From positions 822,501-886,500 of the forward strand of contig WPIO01000010.1 in the NCBI GenBank assembly GCA_009760855.2: a stretch of 64,000 nucleotides of DNA, read 5' to 3'. A program made the translations under genes and the position numbers. The DNA comes from Cristatella mucedo. Lineage: Eukaryota > Bryozoa > Phylactolaemata > Cristatellidae. A model generated the notes under the pieces. It did not search any database, was not told the DNA's origin, and saw only the letters and a program-made list of their open reading frames with translations. Each line of letters starts with the position of its first letter. Position 1 is the stretch's first letter. This document shows positions 47,329 to 60,240 of the stretch, piece by piece.

Positions 47329-48080
47329 TTAATTTATCTATTTTTACTACGACTCCTCTTGAGAGAAATGATCGCACAGACAAAAAGAAAATGTCTGAGT
47401 ACGGCACTGCAGCTGTCTAGGTCAGACGCAGCTGTTGGCCTCAAGGCGATATGGTCGAGCCGAAGCTGAGGCAACCGAATAATTCCATATATTCTATTAT
47501 AATACCATAATGAATAGGGTTCTTATTCATCTAGCAGGGCCGGGCAGTATGCTGTCACTGTGAAGTAACAGAGCTGACCATTCGTGGTCATGAACATCGT
47601 GGCAGGCAGTGGTCGAGTCAAGATTTTTATTTAGAGAGAGCCAAGACCTGCAAAATGTTATGTAGAGGGCAAGGCGGGCGAGATTCTATGTATGAATCCG
47701 ACAATGGCGGACAATGATAGCTTAAACGCTCGTGTTCATTCGACACAACGGCGATATCTCATCGAGTGGAATTAAGACATAGTTTCGTCATTGGCAACGT
47801 TCAACGTTCAACGTAGGGAATGGCGGGCGGCCCAGGTCGCTGCCCCGCTTTAAAGGGGCAAATGCCCTCGTGGCTCGGCCAGTGAATTCGGGGAAAGTTT
47901 TAGGGATTGATGGATCGTAGCTGCCGCATTGTCAGTCGGTGCCCAGAGTATCTCATGAACAAGGGCTTTTGAGGTACGCCTAGATCGCCGTCGTTCGGCG
48001 CGGTCATCCACTGAGCATTCACGAAGGTTGTGATTAGGCTGCTAGGTGATCAATCACTTCAGTAAGTCTGTAGGTTCCGT
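47329..48080. other. Spacer left of the Polinton fossil
   Basis: Unique sequence of moderate GC without recognisable gene; a short CAACGTT repeat lies at about 47797-47812. Confidence 0.4.
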
Positions 48081-48206
48081 GAGTAGTTATGTCTTGAACG
48101 TTACGTGGCGGCCGGCGGCGGCTCGAGCCTCAATCTCGCTGCACAGTGAGATTGAGGCTCTTCGCCCCAGACCTACCACCCCATAACTTCCAAAACATAA
48201 CTACTC
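48081..48206. repeat. 126-nt imperfect palindrome capped by a perfect 13-bp stem
   Basis: The inner stem GAGCCTCAATCTC (48125-48137) pairs perfectly with 48148-48160 around a 10-base loop. The outer arms AGTAGTTATGTCTTGAA (from 48081) and TTCCAAAACATAACTACT (to 48206) pair with few faults. The structure sits exactly where GC-rich flank gives way to the AT-rich Polinton fossil, so it may mark or lie near its left end. Confidence 0.75.
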
Positions 48207-48279
48207 TATGGGATACACTTCTATCCTGCTATAGCCTAGCACAATAAAATCTGATTTATAGAAAATTATAACATTGTAA

Positions 48280-51200
48280 AAGTTATGTCAAACAATGATG
48301 ATTTTATGAGGCGTGAGGGTGAAAAATATAGTGATCATGCAAGACGAGTTAGAGAGGAAGTAAGAAGAAGAAGAGGATTATTGCCAAAATATCATTTATT
48401 TTTCAAAGGCTAGTTTAGACAAGATGATATCTAGTTTGCAAGTAATTCCAAATACAGCAGTAGAAATTCCTTTCAAAAGTAAAGAAGTAAAGAATAAACA
48501 ATGGTCATTTGAAAAAGAAGATTGATGAAGATTGAAGAGACTGGTTTATTTTTAGGGAAATCATCTTCTGTTGGTAAATTTATGGATTATGAATATGTTG
48601 GTTTAGATAGAAATGAAGTAGATTTTTACAGAATGTATGATATAACAAGTGGTGACATGAATAGGGTCATAGGAGATTTGCTTAAGACTAAGAGCGATTT
48701 AAAATTAATAATAGTTGTTTCTCCCATTCTAGAATCAGAGGATGGAGCCTTTAGCTACCAACCTTTTTCTGGAATGAGCAATGTAAAAACAGTAGAGTTA
48801 GTGATATCGATAAGATTATTAGAATGCAATTTACTTCTTTTAAGACAAGAACTAAGGAATGGTTGAAGATAATATCAAGCTGGAGTTTATTTGGAATTAA
48901 CTCGTTATATGCAAAGCTTAAAAGGCTTTGCTGTTCTAATAGGTGATGCTATTGTGCGACCTTCACCACGTGCTCGTAATCTAGGTGTCGTGTTCAACAG
49001 CTGCCTCAATTTCAAAAGCTTCATTCAGAAGACTGCCTCTACAGCTAGCCATCACATCCGATCCCTATCCAAGATTAGGAGCTGTCTCCCACAGTGGCTT
49101 GTAAACAATTTAACTAGCTCTTTAGTTCTGTCTCGGCTTGATTATTGTAATTCCCTTTTGGCTGGGCTACCAAAGAAAGCTATTATGCCACTACAGCGGA
49201 CTATGAATATGGCTGCAAGGCTGGTCTTCAAGTCCCAGCGGTTTGAGCACGTGTCACCTTTGCTGGAAGAGCTAGGATGGTTGCCGGTTGAGCAAAGGAT
49301 ACAGAGCAAAGTTCTTACGCTGACCCACAAGGCCCGCCACGGCTTGGCTCCTTCATACCTAGTTGAACTGCTGCATCAGTTTCAGCCTGTTCGCGCCCTC
49401 AGGTCCTGTGTGGACAATGAATTAGCTGTCCCATTCCTCCGCTTAAAGACAGTTGGCGACAGAAGCTTTAGCTCTGCAGGTCCTAGACTGTGGAACTCGC
49501 TTCCACAATTCTTACGCAACGGCATCTACTCTCCAACTGCCGACTATGGCACATCTTTTTCAGCGGTCCTGAACTGCTACTTCTATGCTACTCACTACCT
49601 CAACTGTTCTCCTAACTCTGCTATGCTTCCCACTTTCTCTTTGTTGCGTGAGACGTCTGTTGGCTACCGAATGCGTACCGAAAGCCGCTTAGGCTGTGAG
49701 TGCGCTATACAAAACTCTCCTGCGTAACACCCACATGGTCTTTATGACTTTGTGGAGATACATTACATTACATTACATTACTTATTTTAGACATCGTTTC
49801 GGAGGCAGTTATTTACCAAGCCAGAAGGATTAGAGAGAAAGAGATCAACTGTAAATATAAAGAACGAATCTGATAACTGTTGTGCATCGTGTCGTGTTCT
49901 TAGATTTCTTCATTGGAGGAAAAATCATCCAGAATCAATTGCTGATCTAAATCAAATACTTTATGAAAATTATTATCATCCTATTCCTAAGCTAACTGAC
50001 ATATTTAATGTAAAACTAGGATATTCTAAAGCATTAAGCGTTGAAGAAATTCTTACATTATCAGATTTATTTAACATTACAATGATTTTTTTTTGGAGTA
50101 TGATAATAAGAATCTAAGTCCTCTTCTTTTTGTTGATGATGAGAAAGAGAAACATTTAGATCTTCTTCTTTGTAGCAATAATGATAAAACTATTTCTCAC
50201 TATGTCATAATTAACAATTTCTATGGTCTTTGCAGAAGCTCCAAAGGATACGGAACACAATTATCGTGTAAAAGATGCCTTTGTAGGTTTTATTCGCAAG
50301 ATAAATTAAAGTCGCTTATTGAAGGCTGCAAGAAAGGAAACGATGGAAAGTCAAGAATAAAAAAGCCAAAAGCTGGAGACAAGTGTTACTTTAGAAAAAA
50401 TTCAAAAATCTTATGGTGTCCATTTATTGCTTATGCTGATTTCGAATGTTTACTTAGTGATATTAGAAAAACAGATAAGGAAGATACTAGTTCTCCACAA
50501 GGTCCTTTTCAAAAACATATTCCATATTCAGGAGAATATACAATCATTGATAATAATGGAAAAAGAAGTTTTAAGTTGTTTAATGGACCAAATAATTTAA
50601 GAGACTTGATAAAGAGTTTACTAGATGAAGTTAATTCTATTAAGAAAGAAATGAAATAAATTCTTCCAAAGTATAATAAGTATGATTATAGTACTATGAG
50701 TAATGAGGAAAGCAAAGAATATAATTCAGCAATTGTTTTCTATATTTTCAATTTTGACGTAAACAATGATAAAGTACTGGATCACTGTCATCTTACTGGC
50801 AAATATCGAGGTGCCACTCATAATTCATGCAATCTAAATGTTAGTATAAATCTAGATAAATTTAAACTTCCATTATTTACACACAATCTAAAGGGGCACG
50901 ATTCTCACTTGTTGGTGCAAGAGTTTCCCGATGAAAAAATTAAAAAAAATGTAATTGCAAACAATATGGAGAAATATATAAATACTGAAATTTGACCACT
51001 TGGCTTTAGAGATTCACTCCAAATGTTGAATACAAGTTTAGCAGATTTAGTTAAAAATGTTTTTAAATCAGGAAAACCTATACAGCATGAAAGAGAATTC
51101 TTTTCTATGATGAATGACAAGGAGTTTGAATTGTTAACAGAGAAAGGAATTTTCCATATAAGTATGTTGATTTTTTCTCAAAGTTAAAAGATAAGAATTT

Positions 51201-53080
51201 ACCACCTATAAAAAGTTTTTATAGTACGTTAAACGATAATAATGTTGAAAAAAAGGATTATAAGAGAGCTCAAGAAGTATGGAAGTTAATGAAAAAGATT
51301 GATCCACTTACTGAGGATGCATTAAAAAAATATAGTGATATTTACCTTACCATGGATGTTCTTCTCTTAGCAGACGTTTTTCAACATTTTATACATCTTT
51401 CAAAGAGAATAGAGGTCTCGATACTGCAAATGTTTTTACTGCTCCTGGTTTAACTTGGTGTGCAGGTTTATGATTTTCAGAAGTTAGATTAGACTTATAG
51501 CCAAACTTTGAAGACTTTAATTTCTTTGAGAGTGCTATCAGAGGAAGAATAACACAAGCATCATGCAGACATGTTAAAGCAAAGAATCATATGGCATCTA
51601 ATTATGATAGTCCGAAAGAAAAAAGTTGGTTACTTTATGTGGATGCTAATTCACTTTATGCAACATCAATGACACAATTCTTACCAACAAGTAATTTCAA
51701 GTTTTTAGATCAGAAAAAGATTAATTCATTTACAAAGAAAAAAATATTAAGAATAAAAGAAAGCTCTGAAACTGGTTATGCTTTTGAGGTTGACATGCAT
51801 TGCCCAGAGGATTTACATGATGTTCATTCAGACTATCCACTTCTACCTATTAGGAGAAGAGTTGACACAGTAGAATATTCACATTATCAAGAGAGTACTT
51901 TAGTCTGGGATGATAATAATAAATAGGTGATTTTGAAAGTAAAGTAGAAAAAATAATTGTTGATTTGAGGCCAAGAGTAAAATATGTTATTCATTATAGA
52001 AATTTACAACTTGCTATCGAAAAAGATATGTCTTGACAAAGATACATAGAATAATAAGATTTTCACAAAACAATTGGTCAAGTGGATATATTAAGAATAA
52101 TATTGATAGAAGAAAGGAAGCAAAAGACGAGTTTGAAAAGGAGTACTTTAAACTGAAGAATAAGGCATTTTTTGGAAAAACAATCGAGAATGTAAGAGAA
52201 CGAGTAAATGTTGAATTGTTTGATTTAAAATTTGATAAAGACATTGCAACATCAGATAAGAGAGTTATGTGTGCTAGATTTAAAGACAGAAGATTATTCA
52301 ATCGAGATTTGGTTGGAATAGAAACAACAAAGGCTGAAGTCAGTCTCAGTAAGCCTATCTCTTTAGGATTTGCAATTCTTGAGAAATCAAAACTAATAAT
52401 GCATGACTTTTATTATAATACAGTAAAAGACTATTACAACGATGAAGTAAAACTTGCTTATACAGATACAGATTATCTTGTTATGAAAATAAATACGAAA
52501 TTGTTTATAAAGACTTTGAAAATTATCTTGATTATCTTGACCTCTTTGGTTATTCAAAAAACCAAGAAGTATGGAAACTAGAAGGGTTTGAGGAAATGAT
52601 GAAAGGTAATAAAGGAAGTTTAAGAAAATTTAAGGATGAGATCTCGGAAAAATAAACAATTGATAAAAAAATAATGAATTTCATTAGAGATGTAAATGGT
52701 GTTATGCTAGAGAATTCTGTTTTACTAGACGTAGGAGTTTTCTTAAGACCAAACTTTATTCTATGCAGATAGCAGTAGCAACAAACAAAGGCATACAAGT
52801 AAAATCATCTGCAAAGAAAGCAAAAGGAACAAAAATGATGTTGTAAAAAAATGTTTTTCTCAATCAGATTGTGTTGGTTGTCTTAAGACTGGCTATGATG
52901 TTTAATAGTCAAGGTAATCAGTCAAGGTTTCAAACAAGAAATCATCAGATTTATAGTATAACACAGTCTAAGTAAGCACTGTCAGCCTTTGACTCAAAAA
53001 GATACTGGCTGGACTGTGGAGTGCATTCACTCAGCTATGGTCACTACAGAATAAAAGAGACTGGTGGAAAATGTTATGAG
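48280..53080 (+). pseudogene. Polinton protein-primed DNA polymerase B, broken
   Basis: Family B polymerase with protein priming, which would copy the element from its ends. Seen in order: the NIKNE block of the N-terminal part (about 49.85 kb), HYVIINNFYGLCRS and a C-x2-C motif (50.2 kb), the exonuclease motif YADFECLL (50.4 kb), LDHCHLTGKYRGATHNSCN (50.8 kb), YVDANSLYATSM (51.6 kb), TDTDYL (52.5 kb) and, near the end, the SAFDSKRYW..YGHY region (53.0 kb). All these blocks are typical of Polinton and related pPolB proteins. A LINE family A copy lies inside the N-terminal part. Broken. Confidence 0.9.
48915..49785 (+). mobile_element. LINE family A copy inserted in the Polinton polymerase region
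   Basis: Frame 48891-49727 gives the longest family A C-terminus in the window: LKGFAVLIGDAIVRPSPRAR, LDYCNSLLAGLPKKAI, GWLPVEQRI, LTLTHKARHGLAPSYL, LWNSLPQFLRN and CECAIQNSPA. The 3' UTR and an (ACATT)n tail follow to about 49783. It is truncated at 5', joining Polinton sequence near 48915, and is open over the whole retained part, so it is fairly young. Confidence 0.93.
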
Positions 53081-53089
53081 TGTAATATA

Positions 53090-53545
53090 GATGCCCAAAC
53101 CAAAACATGAGGAATATATTTCTCCTGAACCAGAACTAAAAGTAAAAGTTGAACGTGATGCACAAAATAGCATAAAAGAAATGCATGCATTACAAATAGA
53201 AATGAAGTATGAGAAAGCAAAAGAAGAATTAATTCTTTAGATGGCAGGAATAATTTTATATTAAAAATAAAAATTTACTATTATAGAAATAGAAAAAGTT
53301 GAAACTGAACAAGTAGAACAAATTGAAACTGAAAAAGCGGTGCATGATATTATTGAAGAATCTGACAGCAATGATCTTGATTACAACCCAGAAGAGGATT
53401 CAGAATGTGATTGCGAATACGATAACGAAGACAATGCAGAGTATGATTATGAAGAAGTATTTGGTTTCGATGAAGAGGTTTAATACAATTACGTTAATGA
53501 AGAAAATGAACTATAAAAAATTAATATTTATTCTCTTTAATTAAT
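53090..53545 (+). pseudogene. Polinton fossil: small unknown genes, one very acidic
   Basis: Downstream of the polymerase is a lysine/glutamate-rich stretch, then a strongly acidic tail (DSNDLDYNPEEDSECDCEYD-type, about 53.35-53.48 kb). No family recognised. Broken. Confidence 0.4.
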
Positions 53546-53554
53546 TCTATTAAA

Positions 53555-54597
53555 CAATTAACTCTCTCAACTCACTTGCTGCATGTATTGATGACATCCG
53601 CACATGGATGGCAGCAAATTTTCTAAAACTAAATGACAATAAAACTAATTTACTAGTTATGGGCAAACCCAGTGTGATTCACAAATTGGAAAGGCAGAAA
53701 CTCAAAATTAGCTTTGCCAGCATATTTTCAGTGGGATCAGCTCGAAATCTAGGTGTCATATTCCAAAGCGACCTCTCGTTAGACGACCATATCAGCTCTA
53801 CAGTCAAATCTGCCTATTTTCAGCTTCATAACATTGCTAAAATTCGGGCTTGATTAGATAAGGATACCACATCTAAGTTGGTCAACGCATTCGTAACATC
53901 CCGTCTCGACTTCTGCAACTCACTGCTCGCTGGCCAACCGGCATGGGCGATTGAAACTGGTGCAAAACTCCGCAGCTAGGGTTGTCTGTCATGAGCGTCG
54001 CAGTTGCCACATTACTCCACTTCTCGCCGACCTGCATTGGCTATCAGTCAAGCAACGGATTAATTTACAGGCTTTGTCGCTCACTTTTAGGTCACTTCAT
54101 TCTTTGGCTCCAGCCTATCTCTCAGATATACTCCCCCATCAAGCCAAGCATCGTACCACCCGCTTTTCGGAATCCAACAGTTTACCACTACCTCGTACAA
54201 ACCTCAAATCCTTTGGAGACCATGCATTTAGTTCGTATGCTCCCAAAGCCTGGAACTCGCTCCCGACCTGCGTCAGAACATCCCATGACCTGACCACATT
54301 TAAAAGAATCTTAAAAACACACCTATTTAGGACAGCATTTAGTGGGTCCCTGTGATTCGTCCTTGATGTGCTTATGCATGCTGACACTGTGCATGCTACC
54401 ACTAACCACATTTGCATGCTGACCCTGTGCATGTCACCCCTAACGATGTTATTCATTTTGTTTGTTTATCAAACATGACTTTACTCACCATTCAATTGCA
54501 TTTCTCTTTGCAGCAAATTTAAAGCGCCTAGAGAGAGATTGAGTTCTCCGAGGGCGCTTAATAAAATACATTATCATTATTATTATTAATATTTATA
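53555..54597 (+). mobile_element. LINE family B copy inserted in the Polinton fossil
   Basis: Starts at NSLAACIDDIRTWMAANFLK-like sequence and contains [55 protein letters not shown] and the C-terminus identical to that at 46.6 kb; one stop and a frame change lie near 53850-53950. A 3' UTR and (ATT)n tail run to about 54595. Truncated at 5', it is the best copy of family B here. Confidence 0.93.
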
Positions 54598-55159
54598 TAG
54601 AATGGTTGATAGAATTCTTAGTTTGAACAGTCAAGAGATATGGCACTTAAAATTTGTCCACAAAAATTAAAACAAGTTGATCAAAGAATTGTTAATCATT
54701 AACTTGATAAACCTATCCCAGATGTATATAGTTCATTCACTAGCGTTCTTGTTTAAATTTGTGTTACATGCGATATACTAATGGAGTGCGGAAGTAAAAT
54801 AAATACAATAAATACAATGTTATCAGAAGCAGATTAAAAAGTCTCCTAAGACTAAAAAAAGTGTTCTAATTAATTGACTTTATATTGAATTATTTTCTAT
54901 TATATATAGAAATTAATTTGGATGAATCTAAGAATATTGATAGAATTATTGATTCAAAGAAATCTAGAAAGGTTGCTCGCTTTTTATGGTCCAAAAAGTT
55001 GATATAGATAATATTGAAGAGAGTTAATACAACATTTACAGATCTCTTAAAGAATTAGACATTACATTTATTGATGTTCTGTTAGAGATTTGCGATCTTA
55101 AAGAAAAAATGAAAGAGTGTAGAATTAAAGCACTTGATTTATACTATGAATCGAAGTGA

Positions 55160-55760
55160 CTAAATAATTTTGCAATTATTATATGAAATGACAACGACAA
55201 ACACTCATGTAACCGATCCCAATCTTGCTCTATCTGCAACTCTGTTGAAATCCTATGTTGGCTATCTTGTCAAATCAAGAATAGTTGCCTACGATCAACA
55301 ATCACTTGATTCAAATATTTCTATCATAACAGATGCGTTTGTTAAAAAGTTTTATATTGATGTGTGTGACATTGAATCACAAAAGGTAATTAGTTCTGGA
55401 ATGGCAAGTGTAACAGCTAATCCTGAATCAACAGTTAGAGCAAAAGTTGATACTCTCCTTGATACTCCTGGAGAAATCTCTGGTTATACCACATGGATTG
55501 CTAGTCAACTACCAGCACTTTCAACAATTATCTCAGGTGTGTCAGGAATTAAGCCTGGCGTCTCTGGAATTGTTAAAGATGAGTGCTATGCTATTCTACC
55601 GGCTATCTCTGATGGAACTAGTGCTAGACAAAAGTCAACACTTGCTGCTCTTGCTGCATCATCAACGTCCACAACTGATACGTCAACTACAACAACTGAT
55701 CCATCTTCATCAATAACTGCTCCATCTGATACAGTTCCGAAAACTACTCTGTAAATAATA
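55160..55760 (+). pseudogene. Polinton fossil: unknown ~190-aa protein with Ser/Thr tail
   Basis: The product-like reading begins MTTTNTHVTDPNLALSATLL and ends in a Ser/Thr/Asp-rich low-complexity tail. The middle contains several hydrophobic helices (IASQLPALSTIISGVSGI). I do not recognise the family; a virion-associated role is a guess from its place. Confidence 0.5.
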
Positions 55761-55769
55761 TATTTATAT

Positions 55770-56100
55770 AGAAATGATTTCGATAGAAACAAGAAGTAAA
55801 GACTGTCTAACAGAAGTAAAAGGTAAACAATATTCTAATTTTCAAGACTTGTTTATTTCCAATGGGTCAAATTGAAGGTATTAGATATACACTTTTAGAA
55901 GCGTTGAAATTAGTTTTAGAATAAAAAGCTTTAAGAATTAACCATTCTGATCCAGATTTCAAGTATATTCACTATGGATCTATTTTTTCAGAATTTTTCA
56001 AAGATTTAAAAGTAGAAAAAATAAATAGTTTTAAGTCAGAAGCATACTCTAAAAAAATAGAGACAACAAAAAATAATGAAAGAAATAGACTGAGGAAAAA
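55770..56100 (+). other. Polinton fossil: stretch without recognised gene
   Basis: AT-rich, decayed coding-like sequence on +, family unknown. Confidence 0.3.
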
Positions 56101-57330
56101 CTTGTACTTTACAAACAATTTTTTTCAAGAGTCATTAGATTGGAGAAATCAACGCTGACAGAGTTTAGAGTTGAATATTTTACATCAGTAATTAAGCCAA
56201 TTTCAATAACATCTAAATCACTCGGAGCCATAAGATTGTTATAATTTAAAACAGGATAATTAATAGTTATATAAATACTACTATAATCAATAGAAAAATT
56301 AGCCTGTGTTAAATAAATACTAATAGGCTTAGGATAAAAATCAAACTCTATGATGTAATCACTTAGTAATAACATAAAATTTATCTTCAATGCCATAAAA
56401 GTAATATCAAGAAAATTAGAAACAGAGAAATTTGGTGAATACAATTTGTGATAGTAGTTTCTAACTATATTAGTAGTATCACCAATAAACTTTAAAATAA
56501 GGTTTGTTTTAACATCACTGTAATTTACTCTAGTCATATTAACATCTTTCACTATAATTGTTTTTACAGTGATTTCTCTTTGTTCAATAACGAAGCGAAA
56601 ATAGCTATTGTTAAAAATGTTTATTGGATCAGAGGAATATCCAATGGTAGCATAATTAATATCCTTTATTTTTAATGTTATCTTTGAGTAAGTTGGTTTT
56701 CTTATGATTATATCAGATAATCTAGATAAGTAACTATCTCTATTGAATGGAAGATCATTATTACAATTTGGTAAATTTTTTATTTTACTAAAAGTCAAAG
56801 GACTATGAACTAATGATATAATACTAAAAAGATGTTTATTTAGTAAGTATCTTTCAATAGCATCATAAATTGTTAGACGGTTATTTATTCCATCATTAAC
56901 AAGTAATTCATATATTGTTAAATCATCATCAACTGTGAAATCTGCCATAGTATTAATGTATTCTTTTGTTGCAATATCTCTTCCATTAATTGGGGTTAGT
57001 AAATTGACATATTTCTTTGAGTTTGCAGATATGTTTGCTCTTGTAACTTAATCTGAATATTTTCTTAAGTAGTTGTTATCAGCGAAAGATTTTTAGACAC
57101 TATCTAATGAGTCTACATTGTTTCCAAGATTTGTTATTCTGTATCTTGATAAATCCAATGTTCCAATCATCTGTAAATCTTTTCTACTGAGCATTTAAAC
57201 TATTGCTATATACACAGTAACATTTATCTCTATATCTAAAAGACTTGATCCTGATATAAAAGTAGATCTAGGAACTATTTTTTATTAGTATCTAATATAT
57301 ACCCACAATACAACTGATCGTTCTGAGGTG
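56100..57330 (-). pseudogene. Polinton fossil: unknown beta-rich protein on minus strand
   Basis: A ~280-aa reading (MADFTVDDDLTIYELLVNDG...) is rich in Ile, Asn, Ser and Tyr with alternating hydrophobic residues, as in beta-sheet proteins. It precedes on the minus strand nothing that I can name. Could be a structural or fibre-associated protein. Broken region around it. Confidence 0.4.
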
Positions 57331-58075
57331 CTAATGTTAATGGTGGAGGCATAATACTTTTGTTTGTTCTTGATAGCTATACATTACTCCAAAAACAAAT
57401 AACCCTCTTGGAATTGTAATATTACCAATGTTAGTAACCCATCTACCATTAAGTGCTCTGCCGTATATTTGTATAGTTAGTGATCCATCCATAATTCCTT
57501 TAACATTTACAGTTGCAACATTTCCATTTACTTTATTTAGATAACCAATATTTACTCTTTCATTGGGGTTAACAGGATCATTTTGTATACTAGTTGGATA
57601 ATTCAGCATATCCGAAGGACCATTCATTGATCCATTACTATATCTTACAAAATTAGCTTCCATATAGGCAACAGTTGCAACGTTGGTTAACAAAGATTGT
57701 GTTTCTGCATTAGTAATATATAATGTTCCATTTACAGTTAAATTACCATTAACAGTTCCACCAGTTTTTGATATTTTTGTATCAGCATAATCTTTTGTTC
57801 TAGCATCACCTGCATTGATAGGATTTGCAAGATCTATCAGTCCATGATCGTTCATATCTATATTTCCATCAGCAGTTGTTCCTCTAGAGATTTTTGTAAC
57901 AAAGTTTGTGTCTATATAGTTTCTATTTGCTGCATCTCCAGAATCAATAGGATCTCCAAGGTTTTTTTTATTGAATTTTGATTAGTATTTAAAGATCCAT
58001 TCACAATATCACCACTCTTTAGATGGTAATTGTTTGAGTTAGATCCTTTCCTACGATAACCAAGAGACATTTCTA
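57330..58075 (-). pseudogene. Polinton fossil: fibre-like protein with phage-tail-type repeats
   Basis: Repeated modules of the type D-x-G-D-A-x-x-(K/R)-x-Y-(A/I)-D followed by K..GG.V.GNL.V occur: GDPIDSGDAANRNYID, then NPINAGDARTKDYADTKISK and TGGTVNGNLTVNG. This pattern is well known from tail or receptor-binding fibres of phages and from fibres of some Polinton-like viruses. It would be an attachment protein. Broken. Confidence 0.6.
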
Positions 58076-58079
58076 AACT

Positions 58080-59180
58080 ATACTAATAAGAAAATCAACG
58101 TAGGCTACACTATTTGCAAGAGTGAAACTGTTAATAACGTAACTGCATGATCCATCAATATTTATTACTAAAACAAGAGTACCAGATACACCATAAGTAT
58201 AATCATTAGTAAACTCTAAGAATGTTCCAGTATTATTAGAATTTATTAGTTTATTTATATTTATTTATATTTATATATATTTATATATATATATTTATAT
58301 TTATATTTATTTATTTAGTTTATTTATTTATTTATATTTATTATTTATTAATTTATTTAGAATTTATTATTAGCCCATAGTGCACTAGATATCATGCACA
58401 GTTATTTACTGAACCAGGAATAAAAGTTTTCAATGGTGTTGCGTAACCTATTCTATTTCCAGTTTGATCCAACATTGGTATGTCAGCAGGTGCTGTTCCT
58501 AAAGTAGAAGTTTCTATTTCAGTTCCATTATTATTATTTAATTATTATTACTATTTATTTTTACATTATTTTATATTATATTATTTTATATTATTATATT
58601 ATATATTATATTATGTTGCATTATTATTTAGAATACATTATTATTAAATCCGAAAGCATTTAACGAGATAAACTTGGAAAACTATTAAATCTTAGATATC
58701 TAAAGTAACAACTTTGTTTGTAAGAATCAACTGTTTGTTTTATTATAATATCGTAATCTTTCAAAGAAGTAATTCTGTTTAACTCTATGTCAAAAGTAGT
58801 ATTTGAGTTTCCATTGAAAACTTGAGTCATACTTTTTAGCAGGCCATAGTTGATTACTTTGTAAGGTCTAGAATCTTGGTATGTAGTTCCATCAGCAGAA
58901 TTTCCTCTTATACCAGTAACATTTGTGCAATTCAGTTGAAATAAAGGCGTTGCACCACTCTTTGGAAGTAAGATTGATAAATTAGAAGCAGAAGCCATTT
59001 CTCCTGGAACATTGTTTACTATACTGTTTCTAAAGTTTGAACTTACAGCATAATCTAATCTTATTGCATCACCATCATTTACTGAATATGCAAGGTCTAT
59101 AATTCTGTTTCCATTTGCATCAAGGTCATTGAATATAAAACCATCGAATTTAGTAACATTTTCAATTTCTTATATATATA
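58080..59180 (-). pseudogene. Polinton fossil: further minus-strand structural-like gene remains with TTTAT repeats
   Basis: Contains a reading starting MASASNLSILLPKSGATPLF (near 59.0 kb) and more N/T/S-rich stretches. AT-only repeats of TTTAT/TTATA type fill 58250-58375 and 58530-58640. Family unknown. Confidence 0.4.
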
Positions 59181-60240
59181 TGAAGAATATTAAAAAAGAG
59201 GCTTTCTTAATGATGAAGTAAAATCATGTTTAAACACAACAAAAGAAGTACTATCAGGAACAACAACTGCCCAGAAGTTGGCTCAAAAGCAGTTATACAA
59301 GTTGTGCCTAAGATTGCTATGAAACTTAGCTTGCAAGCATCAAATAAGATTGCAACTATTGTTCCAAAAGTTTTTTAGTCATCCGAAGTTACTGGAACTG
59401 CTACAAAAGCACTAGGAGGATTTCTATCTGGAATAACAGGAGTTGTAGACGGGATTATTTATAAAAGAAATTGTTGATATTGCTTCTGGAAAATATGGAG
59501 AGGTATTCTGGAAAACAATAACAGATAAAAAATGACTGTCAAAAATGGTTGTATCATTAGAGATTGGAAATTATATAAATGAGATACTACTTGAAGCAGA
59601 AAAATCGAACTCTGACTGGAATCTTAATCATAGTAAGTTTTTGTCAGATACATTTGGAGAAAAAGTATCTTGGGATGCAGCACAAGTAGATCCACTTGCT
59701 TGGAAGAAGAACTTCCTTGAAGTTAGATCTGGAGGACTGATTCCTGCAATTCCGGCTATTATAGCAAGTATAGCAAGTATCATAGGTACTGTTGGTCTTG
59801 CAGTTAGCAAAACTGTCTCAGTAGCAGGATTAGTTCACAAAATAGTAGATCAAGCAATGTATACAGCAAGAGCACCCACAATGAATACGCATGAAGAAAG
59901 AATGAATGCACTAAATTTGCAAAGTTCTAGACTAAAGAATGCTATTACAGAATAAAAATATGATAGAATTACTTGATAGAGGTGTTGATATTGATCTGTC
60001 GGACGAAGTACAAAATGCAGAAGTTAAAAACAGATTAAATTATTTGAGAACAGGAAAGAAACTTGTTGAAGAATCAGGAGTTAGCTATTCAGATGAATTA
60101 AAGAGAGATATTAAAATAGTTAAGAGCAGCACAATTGGTGGTAAAAAATCATGTGACTATAAAAGCGAGAGTGCTATGTTGCGTACGAATCTGTTTGCGC
60201 AAGAAAAAACACAGTAGGAAATATATAATGAAATGACTAA
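59180..60240 (+). pseudogene. Polinton fossil: protein with hydrophobic segment, unknown
   Basis: A strongly hydrophobic stretch IPAIPAIIASIASIIGTVGL (about 59.75 kb) is followed by a helical charged part (MNTHEERMNALNLQSSRLKN) and a Lys/Glu-rich end. Membrane-active minor virion proteins have such plans, but no family match is claimed. Confidence 0.4.
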
